A stretch of 64,000 nt of DNA from Pseudomonas lijiangensis. GTDB lineage: Bacteria; Pseudomonadota; Gammaproteobacteria; Pseudomonadales; Pseudomonadaceae. Positions within the stretch are counted from its first letter, which is position 1, and each line of letters begins with the position of its first letter. The DNA lies in assembly GCF_018968705.1 (NCBI RefSeq), contig NZ_CP076668.1, positions 1,054,001-1,118,000 of the forward strand, read 5' to 3'. The position numbers and the translations under genes were made by a program. Below are positions 33,896 to 43,942 of the stretch, piece after piece. The notes beneath the pieces were generated by a model, which worked only from the letters and a program-made list of their open reading frames with translations, made no database searches and was not told the DNA's origin.

Positions 33896-35071
33896 TCAGT
33901 TTTGCGCCTGGTCAGGCGACTCGGATTGTTTGGTGTTAAGGGCCAGGTTCTCTTGGCTATCACGTGACTTTTTCAACTCGGCGATCCACTTTTGATCGAA
34001 CTCGCCAAGGTCGTTATGAGCAGGCAGATAACGCTCCGGGAACTCCCAGATAACCACTTGTGGTGGAGTGGTCTTGAACGCATCGGTTTGCAGATACTTG
34101 AGCATCGGCAGAATCGGTCCGTGACCGTCTTCTGCATAGTTGACGACGTCGCTGCGTAGTGCCTGCTTCAGTGCGCCGACGAAGTTCCAGTTAGGGTTGG
34201 CGCTGTAACTGGTGCCAACCAGGCCAACAGGAATTTCGGTGTCTGCAAACAAGGCATCATCACCGGCAGCAGTTCCTTCGACAGGATTTGTGCTGCGTTG
34301 TTGCAAATCATCTGGCTTTGGAAGCAAATTACTGAACAGCGGATCCAGTGGCAGGAAGTTGGTCAGGTCGCCTTTGTAAGGCGTTGCTTCTTTGGCCTGA
34401 GTAACGAATTGCTCGGGTTCACCTTCCAACGGAGTCTTGCTGGAAATCGCGACACCCAGTTGCTGCGCGGCCACTTCTGCACCCATCGGGGTCCAGTGAG
34501 TGTCGGTGCGCAGGAATACCTGGCCTTTCTGCTTGGCGGCCTGCAACGGCGCCAGCAGGTCAGGGGCGAAGATGCCGGCTTGCGCGACCTGCGCATGGAA
34601 TTGCTGGTACAGGTCGGTGTGCAAGGTGGCCGGTTTTTTATCGCCCATGTGCTCGGGATACAGACGGGTCTTGGCTGGAACAATCGCCAGTACCAGTTCC
34701 GTACCCTGCTTTTTCAGCTCGTCGCGTACGCCCTGGATAATTGCCAGGTTGTCCGCTTCGTTTTTCTCGCTATTGGCAATGGCATCGAACTCTTCGTCGG
34801 TGTAGAGCCACTGGTCCTTGCCGACCACGACGCCTGGACGGCCTTCGTTGAACAGCTTGAAGTCCAGGGCAGCCCAGAGGTTGGTGCCCAGGCGCTTGAT
34901 CGGGAACTCATCGTCGTAATGAGTTTCCGCCGCCTTGGTCCACTTGCCGTCGAGCACTGTGGTTTCAGCCGAGGTCGAGAAGTTGCTGAAACTGCGCAAC
35001 GACCAGATACCCAGGATCACCAGCAGTGACATGAACAGCGTGACGTAGAGGATTCGTAATGAACGGGTCAT
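33896..35071 (-). CDS. algJ: AlgJ, alginate O-acetyltransferase
   Basis: A 391-residue SGNH-like acetyltransferase anchored by an N-terminal helix (residues 8-25) facing the periplasm. The catalytic triad residues are all present at the positions known from P. aeruginosa: Asp190 and His192 in RTDTHWTP and Ser288 in GTSYSANPNW. It takes acetyl groups handed over by AlgI. Ten bases separate it from algI. Confidence 0.96.
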   Translation of the reverse strand: MTRSLRILYVTLFMSLLVILGIWSLRSFSNFSTSAETTVLDGKWTKAAETHYDDEFPIKRLGTNLWAALDFKLFNEGRPGVVVGKDQWLYTDEEFDAIANSEKNEADNLAIIQGVRDELKKQGTELVLAIVPAKTRLYPEHMGDKKPATLHTDLYQQFHAQVAQAGIFAPDLLAPLQAAKQKGQVFLRTDTHWTPMGAEVAAQQLGVAISSKTPLEGEPEQFVTQAKEATPYKGDLTNFLPLDPLFSNLLPKPDDLQQRSTNPVEGTAAGDDALFADTEIPVGLVGTSYSANPNWNFVGALKQALRSDVVNYAEDGHGPILPMLKYLQTDAFKTTPPQVVIWEFPERYLPAHNDLGEFDQKWIAELKKSRDSQENLALNTKQSESPDQAQN

Positions 35072-35081
35072 GTCAGGCTCC

Positions 35082-36632
35082 TCAGAACTGGAAGTAAAGG
35101 AACGGCGAGAAGCTCTGCGCCGAAAGTTTGAGAATCGAAGCGATGAACAGCAGCAGGATCAGCGCACGCATGGCGTAGCGAGACCAGTCGGCAGTCCAGT
35201 AGGCCGGTTGCACCTGGGCGTTGGTACCGACGGTGTAGCCAGGCAGGTTGATGCTGCCAGGTGCGTCGCCAGGTACTGCCTTGATGGTGCCGGGCTCTGC
35301 GGTCGCCGGGCCGTCTGCCTTGGGCTTGTCGCTTTCCGAGCGGCCCTGGTAGAAGTCGCGCAGACCGAAGAACGCCAGCGTTGCGTAGGCCAGGACCAGC
35401 GTTGCCACTTGAATGCCGGTCAGGCTTGCACGGTTGAGTTCCGACAGGTTCCAGTCGCCGAAGCTGAACATGGCGCTGTACATGCGGCCTGCAACGTGCA
35501 GGTTTTCAGCACGGAAGATGACCCAGCCGATAACCACCAGCAGGAAGGTCAGTGCCCAGCGGATCGGGTTGAAGCTGTAAGGCTTGGTGTTGATGCCTAC
35601 CGCTTTTTCGATCGCCAGCCACATGCCGTGCCACGCACCCCAGATCACGTAAGTGATGTTCGCGCCGTGCCACAGACCACCCAGCAGCATGGTCAGGAAC
35701 AGGTTGCGATAGGTCGCGATTTTGCCGCCACGGTTGCCGCCCAGCGTGATGTACAGGTAGTCACGCAGCCAGGTGGAGAGGCTGATGTGCCAGCGACGCC
35801 AGAACTCGGTGATCGACTGGCTGATGTAAGGCTGTTTGAAGTTTTCCATGAAGCGGAAACCCATCATCAGACCCAGACCGATTGCCATGTCGCTGTAACC
35901 GGAGAAGTCGAAGTACAGTTGTGCGGTGTAGGCCAGTGCACCCAGCCAGGCATCGCCTGTGGTAGGGTTTTCCAGTGCGAAGCAATGGTCGGCGACAATG
36001 GCCAGGGTGTCGGCGATGAACACTTTCTTGATGAAGCCCTGCATGAAGCGCGTGCAGCCTTCGGAGAACTTGTCCAGCGTGTGCGTGCGGTTGTTGAACT
36101 GGTCAGCCAGGTCACGGAAGCGCAGCACAGGGCCTGCAATCAGGTGCGGGAAGATCGCAACGAATGCAGCGAAGTCGATCAGGTTGCGCGTGGCCGGTGT
36201 ATCACCGCGGTAGACGTCGATGATGTAGCTGATGGACTCGAAGATGTAGAACGAGATACCGATCGGCAACAGCACGTGGGTCAGGATGAAAGGTTCCAGG
36301 CCCATCGAGGTCATGGCAGCGTTGATGCTGTCCACACCGAAGTTGGCGTACTTGAAGTAGCCCAGGATACACAGGTCTACGCCCACGCCGAGCAGCAGCC
36401 AGCGCTGTGCCGGTTTGGTCCTGACTCCACTGGCCCCGATCTGCAGGCCGATCCAGTAGTTCCAGACAGTGACGGCGATAAACAGCGCCAGGAAGTCCAC
36501 ACGCCACCAGGCATAGAAGATGTAACTGGCGATCAGCAACAGCAGGTTGCGGTAGCGTTGCCCGCTTATGTAGTACAAGCCGAAGAAGATCGGCAAGAAC
36601 AGAAACAGGAACACGTTGGATGAGAAAACCAT
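35082..36632 (-). CDS. algI: AlgI, membrane-bound O-acyltransferase for alginate
   Basis: A 516-residue MBOAT protein with about eleven membrane segments. It starts MVFSSNVFLFLFLP and holds the MBOAT motifs, including FWRRWHISLSTWLRDYLYI and the active-site His in GLWHGANITYVIWG. It moves acetyl groups across the inner membrane for AlgJ and AlgX. The gap to algL upstream is 165 bases and contains a perfect long hairpin. Confidence 0.96.
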   Translation of the reverse strand: MVFSSNVFLFLFLPIFFGLYYISGQRYRNLLLLIASYIFYAWWRVDFLALFIAVTVWNYWIGLQIGASGVRTKPAQRWLLLGVGVDLCILGYFKYANFGVDSINAAMTSMGLEPFILTHVLLPIGISFYIFESISYIIDVYRGDTPATRNLIDFAAFVAIFPHLIAGPVLRFRDLADQFNNRTHTLDKFSEGCTRFMQGFIKKVFIADTLAIVADHCFALENPTTGDAWLGALAYTAQLYFDFSGYSDMAIGLGLMMGFRFMENFKQPYISQSITEFWRRWHISLSTWLRDYLYITLGGNRGGKIATYRNLFLTMLLGGLWHGANITYVIWGAWHGMWLAIEKAVGINTKPYSFNPIRWALTFLLVVIGWVIFRAENLHVAGRMYSAMFSFGDWNLSELNRASLTGIQVATLVLAYATLAFFGLRDFYQGRSESDKPKADGPATAEPGTIKAVPGDAPGSINLPGYTVGTNAQVQPAYWTADWSRYAMRALILLLFIASILKLSAQSFSPFLYFQF

Positions 36633-36727
36633 CCTTATCTCTCCGTTTGTCCAACATTCAAGGGCTCAAAGCCCCCCCAAACCCCCCATGAAATTCGGGG
36701 GGAATACTGCATTTACCTGTGCCTGTT

Positions 36728-36784
36728 CTGTGGGAGGGAGCTTGCTCGCGAACAGCTCAGTCGCGAGCAAGCTCCCTCCCACAG
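36728..36784. repeat. Perfect long hairpin in the alginate operon, between algL and algI
   Basis: Inverted arms of 24 bases with no mismatch at 36728-36751 (CTGTGGGAGGGAGCTTGCTC and 4 more) and 36761-36784, with a 9-base loop. It is a REP-type unit. A second, shorter C/G-rich dyad (CCCCCC...GGGGGG) lies at about 36680-36702. No T tract follows, so it is more likely an mRNA stability element or attenuator than a full terminator. Confidence 0.85.
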
Positions 36785-36797
36785 AGCCATGCGTGAA

Positions 36798-37931
36798 TCA
36801 CGAACCGCCTTTGTCACCTTTGTCATGGGACGGGTCGTAGACTTTGGTCAGGTCGCCGCCCAGACGGAACGTCTTGAACGGTTGCATCTCATGCTTGTGT
36901 TCGATCACATCCGGGCTGCAGCTGTAGAGCGAGCAGAACGGTTCGAGCCAGGCGAATTTCGGATCTTTTTTCAGCTCGCTCATGTCCTGCTTCACGCCAC
37001 CGCGGGAAGAGAAGTCGTCAGGGTCCTTGACCCCGGCGAGTACGCGGTCACCCAGGCGTTTGAGCGCGCCGTTGTTTTCGTTACGCAGATCGATGCCATT
37101 GGCCAGGGAGAAGCTGGCGATCATGGCCAGCGGTGGCAGGGCGTAGTTGTGATACGCCAGTGCGCGCTGACGACGCTTGACTTCGTTCGGCAGGAAACCG
37201 TCCTTGTCGATCTGGAAGGCAGCGATCTTGTATTCCTTGATTGCCCAGTCGAACAGGTCGCGGCGGTTGGTGGCGACAGCGGTCGCCATCACCGACCAGG
37301 CGGCCCAGTACGAGTGGTTGTTGATCTTCTCCATCGGCAGGTTGCTCCAGTCACTGACCACCTGGTCGGCCAGCTTGCTGAACCAGGCTTCGATGACTTG
37401 AGTCTGCTGCTGACGGTTGGCCAGCGGGCGCGACTCGGAGAACTTCAGGTGCAGATAGGACGAGGCCATGCTGCCCAGTGCCCATTTGCGCATGGACTTG
37501 CCGGTGTGGTTGAACTCACGGGACTCCAGTGCATCGGCCTGGGCCCAGGTGGTGAGCATGTTCAACGCACAGTCGAGTTGTTCCGGGCGGCCGTCACGCA
37601 TGTACTGCATGACGACTTTGCTGATACCGCGCTCAAGGGTCGTGATGTCTTTGGTTGCATCGCGAAATGCTTCTTCGGACTCTTCATTGAGCGTGGCCCG
37701 AGCCTTGTCGGAGCCTTCGTACTTGCTGCGAAACACCAGCTTGTCGGTGTAAGGCTTTGGCACGGCTTCACACTGGAAATCGTGGCTGCCGGTTTTCATT
37801 TTCTCGATAGGCGCCAGGTAACCCTGGGGGGGAACCAGCGCCGTGGTGGCGGATGCGCCCGATACCCATGCCATCGATGACAGGATTGCCATAGACAGCA
37901 GGGTAGGGCGTATCAGTTTCGGAGTCTGCAT
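36798..37931 (-). CDS. algL: AlgL, periplasmic alginate lyase
   Basis: A 377-residue PL5-family lyase with a signal peptide ending SGASA (residue 28). The catalytic region NNHSYW is at residues 204-209, with [16 protein letters not shown] further on. It degrades polymer left in the periplasm and is needed for correct export. It starts 8 bases before the end of the short gap to algX. Confidence 0.96.
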   Translation of the reverse strand: MQTPKLIRPTLLSMAILSSMAWVSGASATTALVPPQGYLAPIEKMKTGSHDFQCEAVPKPYTDKLVFRSKYEGSDKARATLNEESEEAFRDATKDITTLERGISKVVMQYMRDGRPEQLDCALNMLTTWAQADALESREFNHTGKSMRKWALGSMASSYLHLKFSESRPLANRQQQTQVIEAWFSKLADQVVSDWSNLPMEKINNHSYWAAWSVMATAVATNRRDLFDWAIKEYKIAAFQIDKDGFLPNEVKRRQRALAYHNYALPPLAMIASFSLANGIDLRNENNGALKRLGDRVLAGVKDPDDFSSRGGVKQDMSELKKDPKFAWLEPFCSLYSCSPDVIEHKHEMQPFKTFRLGGDLTKVYDPSHDKGDKGGS

Positions 37932-37939
37932 AAGTCACC

Positions 37940-39379
37940 TCATAGTCCGGCTTGAGCGGTGTGTTGCGCGCCGCTTGGGAACACATTGCGCTTGCATACT
38001 TTTGCTTCGACTTTCAGTGGTTCTGTTCCGGCTTCCGGGCCCTGGATTTCAAGAGCGAGCAATTGTTGGTTTGCCCAGTCTTCGTCCTCACGCAATTCAA
38101 AGGCGAAACGTCCGTCGGTATCGGCGGTGTCCGGCTTCTCGATTTTCAGGTCCTCGTGACGACCGTTCATGTACCAGAGTCTGGCCTGAAGGGTTTTCAC
38201 CGAGGTGTCGTCGAACTTGATATCGATCTGGTTCTGACTGTTGCGGATGTCCTTGATGCCATTCTTGCCGTTGACCAACACTTCGTTGTTGCCCGGCTTG
38301 AGAGTGGTGCTGGCGCTCATCACCGCAGGCTTGCCTTCGCAACCGTTATCCAGCAGTGCCATCATCTGGCGGTAAATGGTTTCCTGGTCCAGGCGATACA
38401 GCGGCGAGAATTCCCAGATCAGGATCTTCGGTGGACGCTTCTGGAAGTCTTCGCTGCCCAGGTACTGCAGCATTGCGCCTTCCAGACCGCCACCAGGGAA
38501 CGCCACGTTCAGCACATCGGCACCGATGTATTCCTGGAGGAATCCACCGAAGTTGTAGTTCTTGCCGCTGTGACTGGTACCGACCAGGGTGATTTCCGGG
38601 TTGCCGGAATCGCCGAACAGATCGCCGTCACCTGCTTCGCCCTTGGGCTCGGTGGTGAACTGATCCATGTACTGAATCGCGTAGCTGGTGCCGCACAATT
38701 GACCAGCCATGTTGTGCAGGGTTCCGGTCTTGCCCATGCGTCCGGACTTGTGACTCTCGAATTCACGCTTGGGAATGTCGGCGTAGCCCGGAACTTTCTT
38801 CACGGTTTCGGAAACGATTTTCGCAGTGCGTTGTGCGCCGTACGGTGTCCAGTGCTGGTCGCCGCGGAAGTAGAAATCATGGGCCTGTTGCTCGTTGGTC
38901 AACGGCGACAGGTCGGGCACCCAGTAGCCCATCTTGCTGAATCGACCGAGCATGGCCTGATAGTTTTTCAGGGCCTTGTCGTAGTCGAATTTGTCGCGAT
39001 CGGCAGGAAACAATTTGTTGCGATCTACCAGGCCGCGAGTCGGCTGATAGACCATCACCAGCTCCACGCCCTTGCTCTTGAAAGCCTCGTGCAGTTCTTT
39101 CAGGCGACGATAGCCGGCGGGCGTCGTGTCGAATTCGGTACGCAGGTCTTCCTGGGTACGGAACAGCCAGTCGCCCTCGGCCTGGATCAGGGTGGTGAAG
39201 TTCTGCTGATAGCGCGTGGTGTAGTTCTTCGCGTCATGGGCAGCAGGGCACAGGCTGCAGCAAGGCTCGGCCGTAAAGGTCGGCGCTTGCGAGTCATCTG
39301 CGCGAGCCGCACCAGCGGCGGCCATCAAGGCGGCGGTCAGGCTGGAGAGGCTCAATAGCTTGATCAGTTTGGCGTGCAT
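37940..39379 (-). CDS. algX: AlgX, periplasmic alginate acetyltransferase
   Basis: A 479-residue protein: signal peptide ending AARA, SGNH-like catalytic domain and C-terminal carbohydrate-binding module. The start at 39379 (MHAKLIKLLSL) has a strong AGGAAAGG site 7 bases upstream and places the catalytic residues at Asp174, His176 (GDQHWTP) and Ser269 (GTSHSGKN), exactly as known in P. aeruginosa. An in-frame ATG at 39397 overlapping the algG stop is less likely. Confidence 0.95.
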   Translation of the reverse strand: MHAKLIKLLSLSSLTAALMAAAGAARADDSQAPTFTAEPCCSLCPAAHDAKNYTTRYQQNFTTLIQAEGDWLFRTQEDLRTEFDTTPAGYRRLKELHEAFKSKGVELVMVYQPTRGLVDRNKLFPADRDKFDYDKALKNYQAMLGRFSKMGYWVPDLSPLTNEQQAHDFYFRGDQHWTPYGAQRTAKIVSETVKKVPGYADIPKREFESHKSGRMGKTGTLHNMAGQLCGTSYAIQYMDQFTTEPKGEAGDGDLFGDSGNPEITLVGTSHSGKNYNFGGFLQEYIGADVLNVAFPGGGLEGAMLQYLGSEDFQKRPPKILIWEFSPLYRLDQETIYRQMMALLDNGCEGKPAVMSASTTLKPGNNEVLVNGKNGIKDIRNSQNQIDIKFDDTSVKTLQARLWYMNGRHEDLKIEKPDTADTDGRFAFELREDEDWANQQLLALEIQGPEAGTEPLKVEAKVCKRNVFPSGAQHTAQAGL

Positions 39380-39393
39380 AAAAATACCTTTCC

Positions 39394-40998
39394 TCATTCC
39401 CGCAGTTCGGTCTGGCTTTCAACGGGGTCGATCAATACGGCTTTCTTCTGACGTATCAGCAGGTCAAGGATCTCGTCCTGACGTTCACCCAGGATGCCAT
39501 TGAGGCTGATGCCTACTTGTTTGGTCGGGGCGAGCATCGATACGCGATAAAGCTCCACGCTCAGGGGCGAGTCGATGGACAGCGGGCCGGAGCCGTTGCT
39601 GGTCAGTTCGCCACCTACCAGGATCAGCGACACTTCGGCGTCGAAGGGGTCCAGGGCGATGTCGCGGTCGGTATTGGTCAGGTCCTTGATGTGTCCGTAG
39701 ACGCCCATCAGGCCGTTGGCCATGGCAACGTTTTCATAGAGCTTGATGTTCACGCTGTTACGCACGCGGATACCGTGACGGCGGTTGGCGATGACGCGGT
39801 TGCCCCACAGCAGGTTGTTGCCGCTTTCGTACAGGGTGATGCCGTCGGTGTGGTTCTGGTAGATCTCGTTGTAGGCGACGATGTTGTTGACGCTGTTACG
39901 GTCCAGTACCACGCCCGAGAGTTTGTTGTTGTGGCTCTTGTTGCGGAAGATGAAGCTGTTGTCCACTTCCCGGGAAATGATGATCCCGTGCTTTTTGCGG
40001 GTCCCGTAGACTTCGTTCTCGGCAATGATCAGGTTGTGCGAGCGGTCATGGGGGTCAATGCCATAGACAATGTTGTCTTTGTAGGTATTGCCCTTGACCA
40101 CGAAGTCGCGGGTCTCGTAGCAGTAGAAGCCGTACCACAGGTCAAAGAACTCCGAGTCGACAATCCAGCCGGTCGGCTCGGGGCGCTTGAGGATCTTCGC
40201 GGTGTTGGGTGTGTACTGGGAAATACTGATGCCGTAGGACTTGCTCTGGTCATAGCCCATGCTCGACATCTTGGTATTGGCGATCCAGGTTTCGGAACCG
40301 CCCCAGGTCAGTAGGAATGGCCGGAACTCGTCAGGCTTGCGATACAGCGCCAGACCGTTGCGTTCTTCACTCCAGGCGTCGACCTTGGTGTGAGTGATGA
40401 GCAACTTGCCTTCGCTGACCAGGAACGAGCCTTTCTCCTGAGACAGGCGCAGTTCCCGGGTTCTCTTGTCGATCTCGAAGATGCCGGTTTCCTTGACCAG
40501 GATCGGCAGGCGAGCGATGTACACGCCTGGCGATACTTCGCTCAGAAACTGCTTCGGCACTTTCTTGGCCAGGTCCTGCAGGCTCACATAACCGTCGGAA
40601 ATCATGATGGCCTGCGGGATGCCGCGTTGGCGGACAACCCATTCGGCCATCTTGTTATCGCCGCCGATGAACTCCTTCAGGCCCGTTTCTTCCATCATGC
40701 GCGCCACGGTGACTTTACCCGGCTTGCTACGATCGATCTTTTTCAGGGCCGCTTCAGCGGTGTAGCCGCTGATGTCCGGCAGTACAGGCTTTTCCATCGC
40801 CAGCGGCTCGATGGGCGCGCTGCTGACGGTGTAGCTCTTGGCCTGTTGCAGCTCCTTGACGATCGCCTGGGAGGCGACCGGCGCAGTGTTGGCCAGCGCA
40901 GCAGTGCTGGCCATCAGCAGTGCGCTGCTCAGCACTGCGCTTTCGAGCAGGGCGTGAGGCCAGGTGCGGTTACGCACATTGCTTGCTTGACTGTTCAT
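39394..40998 (-). CDS. algG: AlgG, mannuronan C5-epimerase
   Basis: A 534-residue periplasmic enzyme with an N-terminal signal segment (ending near ALANTA) and a right-handed beta-helix of CASH/NosD type. The catalytic DPHD motif is at residues 315-318. It converts mannuronate to guluronate residues in the polymer. It starts 27 bases after the algE stop. Confidence 0.96.
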   Translation of the reverse strand: MNSQASNVRNRTWPHALLESAVLSSALLMASTAALANTAPVASQAIVKELQQAKSYTVSSAPIEPLAMEKPVLPDISGYTAEAALKKIDRSKPGKVTVARMMEETGLKEFIGGDNKMAEWVVRQRGIPQAIMISDGYVSLQDLAKKVPKQFLSEVSPGVYIARLPILVKETGIFEIDKRTRELRLSQEKGSFLVSEGKLLITHTKVDAWSEERNGLALYRKPDEFRPFLLTWGGSETWIANTKMSSMGYDQSKSYGISISQYTPNTAKILKRPEPTGWIVDSEFFDLWYGFYCYETRDFVVKGNTYKDNIVYGIDPHDRSHNLIIAENEVYGTRKKHGIIISREVDNSFIFRNKSHNNKLSGVVLDRNSVNNIVAYNEIYQNHTDGITLYESGNNLLWGNRVIANRRHGIRVRNSVNIKLYENVAMANGLMGVYGHIKDLTNTDRDIALDPFDAEVSLILVGGELTSNGSGPLSIDSPLSVELYRVSMLAPTKQVGISLNGILGERQDEILDLLIRQKKAVLIDPVESQTELRE

Positions 40999-41025
40999 CT
41001 CATCGCACTCCTTTGGCGGTTCGCA

Positions 41026-42534
41026 TCAGAAGCGCCAGATGACGTCGACAATGGCGCGGTGCATGTATTCATCCACGCCGTTGTGGTAAGCGTCGCCGGG
41101 CTTGAAGACACCTGCACGCAAGCGCACCAGTGCCGAAGGTTCGTCGATCGACTGGCTTACCGACGCAGGCAGCAGGCCCTGTTTGAAATACTTGGTGACG
41201 ACCAGATCCATTTCCTGACCCAGATCCTTGCGGCCGTCTTCCAGCGGCAGGGAACTGAAGGTGTTGGTCGGTATGCCGTTGGCATCGACGATTTCGCGAT
41301 TCGGGTTGATGCCCGCGCCGCCGATACCCGAGTTGCCGTCCACGCGACGGAACTTGTGGTAGATCAGGGACGCGTCGTATTCGTCGTTCATGCGCCACGA
41401 AGCGAACAGCGAGCCGGTTTCCACGTTGGCCATTTCGCCCTGGAAGGCTTCACCGAAGCGGTGAATCCGCGAGCGGGTGCCGGTCCAGTTGGAGCGGTTA
41501 CTTTCCAGACCGTTCTGGACGTAGTCCTTGCTGGCGCGCGAGTAGGCGGCACCGACTTGCCATTGCGGATCGAGACGCAAACGAATGCCCAGGTCCGTGG
41601 CCCAGCCATTGAGGTCATTGCTGGTTTTCTGGCCGGCAAGGTACTGGTCGGTGGCCGGGTTGTAGATGGCACCGATTTCGTCGCGATTACCGGTCATCGC
41701 GGTCAGGCTGCCCCAGTAGTTGACGGTGTTGGTATTGCGATGGTTGTAGGCATCGCTGTCAGCCGTCAGACCCAGCCAGGTCAGGTCGCCATTGGACGTC
41801 TTGTCCAGATCGTCCAGGACTTCGTTCTGGTTCTTGAGCTTGCCGTCGTCCTGGCTGTGGTGGGCACGGATACCCACCCATTGGCCAGGTGTCCACTGGT
41901 AGCTGGCCGAGCCGAACAGGTGCAGGCGGTCTTCATCGTCCGGAGCCAGTTCGGTCAGGTCGGTGCGGTATTCGCTGAAGCGTTGTGCAGCGCCCAGTTC
42001 GGCACGCAGCAAGGTGGTGTCGAAGGTCCAGTTGATGGCTTCGATGTTGGTGTCGTGCCACTGACCGTCATCGTTGCGCAGACGCTGGCGACCTACCTTG
42101 AGGATTTCGCCAGGGTAGGGCGTGAAGCCGCTGTAGCCGATCCAGAATTCACGCAGTGCCGCGTAGCTCTTTTCGACTTCGCGCTCGCTGGAGTTGCCAC
42201 GGGAACGCTGGGTGCCGGTTTCGCCATTGTTGGAAGTGGTGGTCTGTTCCAGCGGGTCAGTCTGGATGGTGTCGGTGGCGGTAACCACCTGGCCCATGGC
42301 GTAAGCGCTCCAGTTGCCGCTCTGGCCGTAGACCCATGGACGCAGGTCCAGACCCAGGCCCTGTACGTCACCGCCGGAGCGGGTGCCCAGGTCGCGGTCG
42401 TCTTCGGACTGTGCGCTGACCTTTACTTCGATACCGAAATTCTGTTCTTCAGTCAGCGCAGCCAGTGTCGGGCAGGCCCACAGCAGAGTAAAACCTAGGC
42501 CCATGCCGGCGGCCATCAGGGGATTCAACTTCAT
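41026..42534 (-). CDS. algE: AlgE, outer-membrane alginate export porin
   Basis: A 502-residue beta-barrel protein with a signal peptide (cleavage near TLA-ALTEE) and a C-terminal Phe (VIWRF), the usual outer-membrane barrel ending. It forms the 18-strand channel through which alginate leaves. The start overlaps the algK stop by 4 bases. Confidence 0.96.
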   Translation of the reverse strand: MKLNPLMAAGMGLGFTLLWACPTLAALTEEQNFGIEVKVSAQSEDDRDLGTRSGGDVQGLGLDLRPWVYGQSGNWSAYAMGQVVTATDTIQTDPLEQTTTSNNGETGTQRSRGNSSEREVEKSYAALREFWIGYSGFTPYPGEILKVGRQRLRNDDGQWHDTNIEAINWTFDTTLLRAELGAAQRFSEYRTDLTELAPDDEDRLHLFGSASYQWTPGQWVGIRAHHSQDDGKLKNQNEVLDDLDKTSNGDLTWLGLTADSDAYNHRNTNTVNYWGSLTAMTGNRDEIGAIYNPATDQYLAGQKTSNDLNGWATDLGIRLRLDPQWQVGAAYSRASKDYVQNGLESNRSNWTGTRSRIHRFGEAFQGEMANVETGSLFASWRMNDEYDASLIYHKFRRVDGNSGIGGAGINPNREIVDANGIPTNTFSSLPLEDGRKDLGQEMDLVVTKYFKQGLLPASVSQSIDEPSALVRLRAGVFKPGDAYHNGVDEYMHRAIVDVIWRF

Positions 42535-43940
42535 AGCGCTTCCTCACCGTCTTTTTCTTCTGTCAGGGTCTGAACCAGTACGTTCTGTCTGGCTGTTACG
42601 CCCCGAACCTTTTGTTCGCGTTGCAGCAACCCTTGGGCGGCGGCGCGTTTTTCAGGCGGTAGTTGAGCATCCAGTACCTGGGCAAGCTCGGTGGCTTGCG
42701 GTGTGCCTTGAGCCAGTGCCAGCTGGCCGAAGACCCAGGCGTTGACCGGATCGGGCTTGGTGCCCTTGCCTTGTGAGAACAGTTGCGCGATGGCGAAATC
42801 GGCGCTGTTCTGGCCGCCACGGGCGGCGGTCAACAATTCATCCAGAGCCTTCTGTGGGTAGACTTCACCCAGATAGCCGCGACGGTAGATCTGACCCAGG
42901 TAGTAGTGGGCGGAGAGTTCGGTCGCTGCGGCTTTCTGCAGGTGCTCTTCGGCTTTCTTCGCGTCGGCCGGAACCCACTTGCCTTCGTAGTAGAGACGGC
43001 CCAGCAGCAGTTCGGCGCGGGGTTGATCCGCAGCGCGACCGTTGTCCAGGTATTCCATCATCTTGTTCACGTCACCCAGTTCAGGGAAGTCGTAAAGCAG
43101 TTTGGCCAGGGTGACCCACGAAATCGGGTAGCCGGGTGCGATATCTTCCAGCAGTTGCTGGGCCGTCTTCTCGTCCGGAGTACCGATCTGGCTGTCACCC
43201 AGCACGCGGGCTACGCCGTCCACTCGCTGAGCACCGACGCGACCCGAGGCATGTGCGCTCTTGAGTTGCTCGATCAGTGCTGCCTGCTGCTCGGTCTGGC
43301 CGCGTTTCTGGTAAACGGTGGCCAGTTCGACGTAGCAGATATCGGTGCTGTTGAGTGCCTGCTTGCAGATGCTTTCGACTTCATCCAGGTGCTGGTCATA
43401 AGTGCCCTGGGTGCGATACAGCAGCACCTGGGCCAGACCGGCTTCCGGATAACCCGTGGCGCGCCACTGGTTGATCTTCTGCTGGGCATTCACGTTAGGG
43501 AAGCTTTGCGGGTATTGCAGGTAAAGCATGGCCAGCGGCAGCAGGGTGCCCGACTCACCATTGGCAAATGCCTTGGTGAGCAGCGCTTCTGCTTCGTGGT
43601 GCTCGGCCACTGTGGCATCGGGCTTCACGGCCAGCAGACGCCCCAGACGCGATTGCGCCCGAGGTGACGTTTCGGCAGCGGCACGATAGGTGGCCTCTGC
43701 CTCTTTGAGCTGAGCCGGATCCCCGGTGCTGACCTGGATGTCGGCCAGGCCGACTTGTGCATCGCTGTAGCCCAGGTCCGCCAATTGCCGATAGTTCTGC
43801 TGCGCCAGTGCGGTGTCGCCGTTTTTAAGGGCTTCATTGGCGAGGCGTTGATCGGGCAGGCCGGCACAGCCGCTCAGGCCGATCGCGACGGCGAGGCTCA
43901 ATAGCGTGGGGGTCGACAGGCGTCGTAGTGGGCTGTTCAT
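42531..43940 (-). CDS. algK: AlgK, outer-membrane lipoprotein scaffold
   Basis: A 469-residue lipoprotein with lipobox LSGC (Cys25) and Sel1/TPR-like helical repeats along its length (for example [16 protein letters not shown] and [17 protein letters not shown]). It helps place AlgE and links the periplasmic complex. It starts 2 bases after the alg44 stop. Confidence 0.96.
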   Translation of the reverse strand: MNSPLRRLSTPTLLSLAVAIGLSGCAGLPDQRLANEALKNGDTALAQQNYRQLADLGYSDAQVGLADIQVSTGDPAQLKEAEATYRAAAETSPRAQSRLGRLLAVKPDATVAEHHEAEALLTKAFANGESGTLLPLAMLYLQYPQSFPNVNAQQKINQWRATGYPEAGLAQVLLYRTQGTYDQHLDEVESICKQALNSTDICYVELATVYQKRGQTEQQAALIEQLKSAHASGRVGAQRVDGVARVLGDSQIGTPDEKTAQQLLEDIAPGYPISWVTLAKLLYDFPELGDVNKMMEYLDNGRAADQPRAELLLGRLYYEGKWVPADAKKAEEHLQKAAATELSAHYYLGQIYRRGYLGEVYPQKALDELLTAARGGQNSADFAIAQLFSQGKGTKPDPVNAWVFGQLALAQGTPQATELAQVLDAQLPPEKRAAAQGLLQREQKVRGVTARQNVLVQTLTEEKDGEEAL

Positions 43941-43942
43941 GA

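Noticed and set aside
35070..36623. A 517-codon plus-strand frame opposite algI
   Set aside because: Antisense to a conserved MBOAT gene; Gln/Asp/His-rich translation without domains or signal.
40390..42498. A 702-codon plus-strand frame across algG and algE
   Set aside because: Antisense shadow over two well-defined genes; low-complexity Gln/Val/Gly-rich translation typical of complementary-strand frames in GC-rich DNA.
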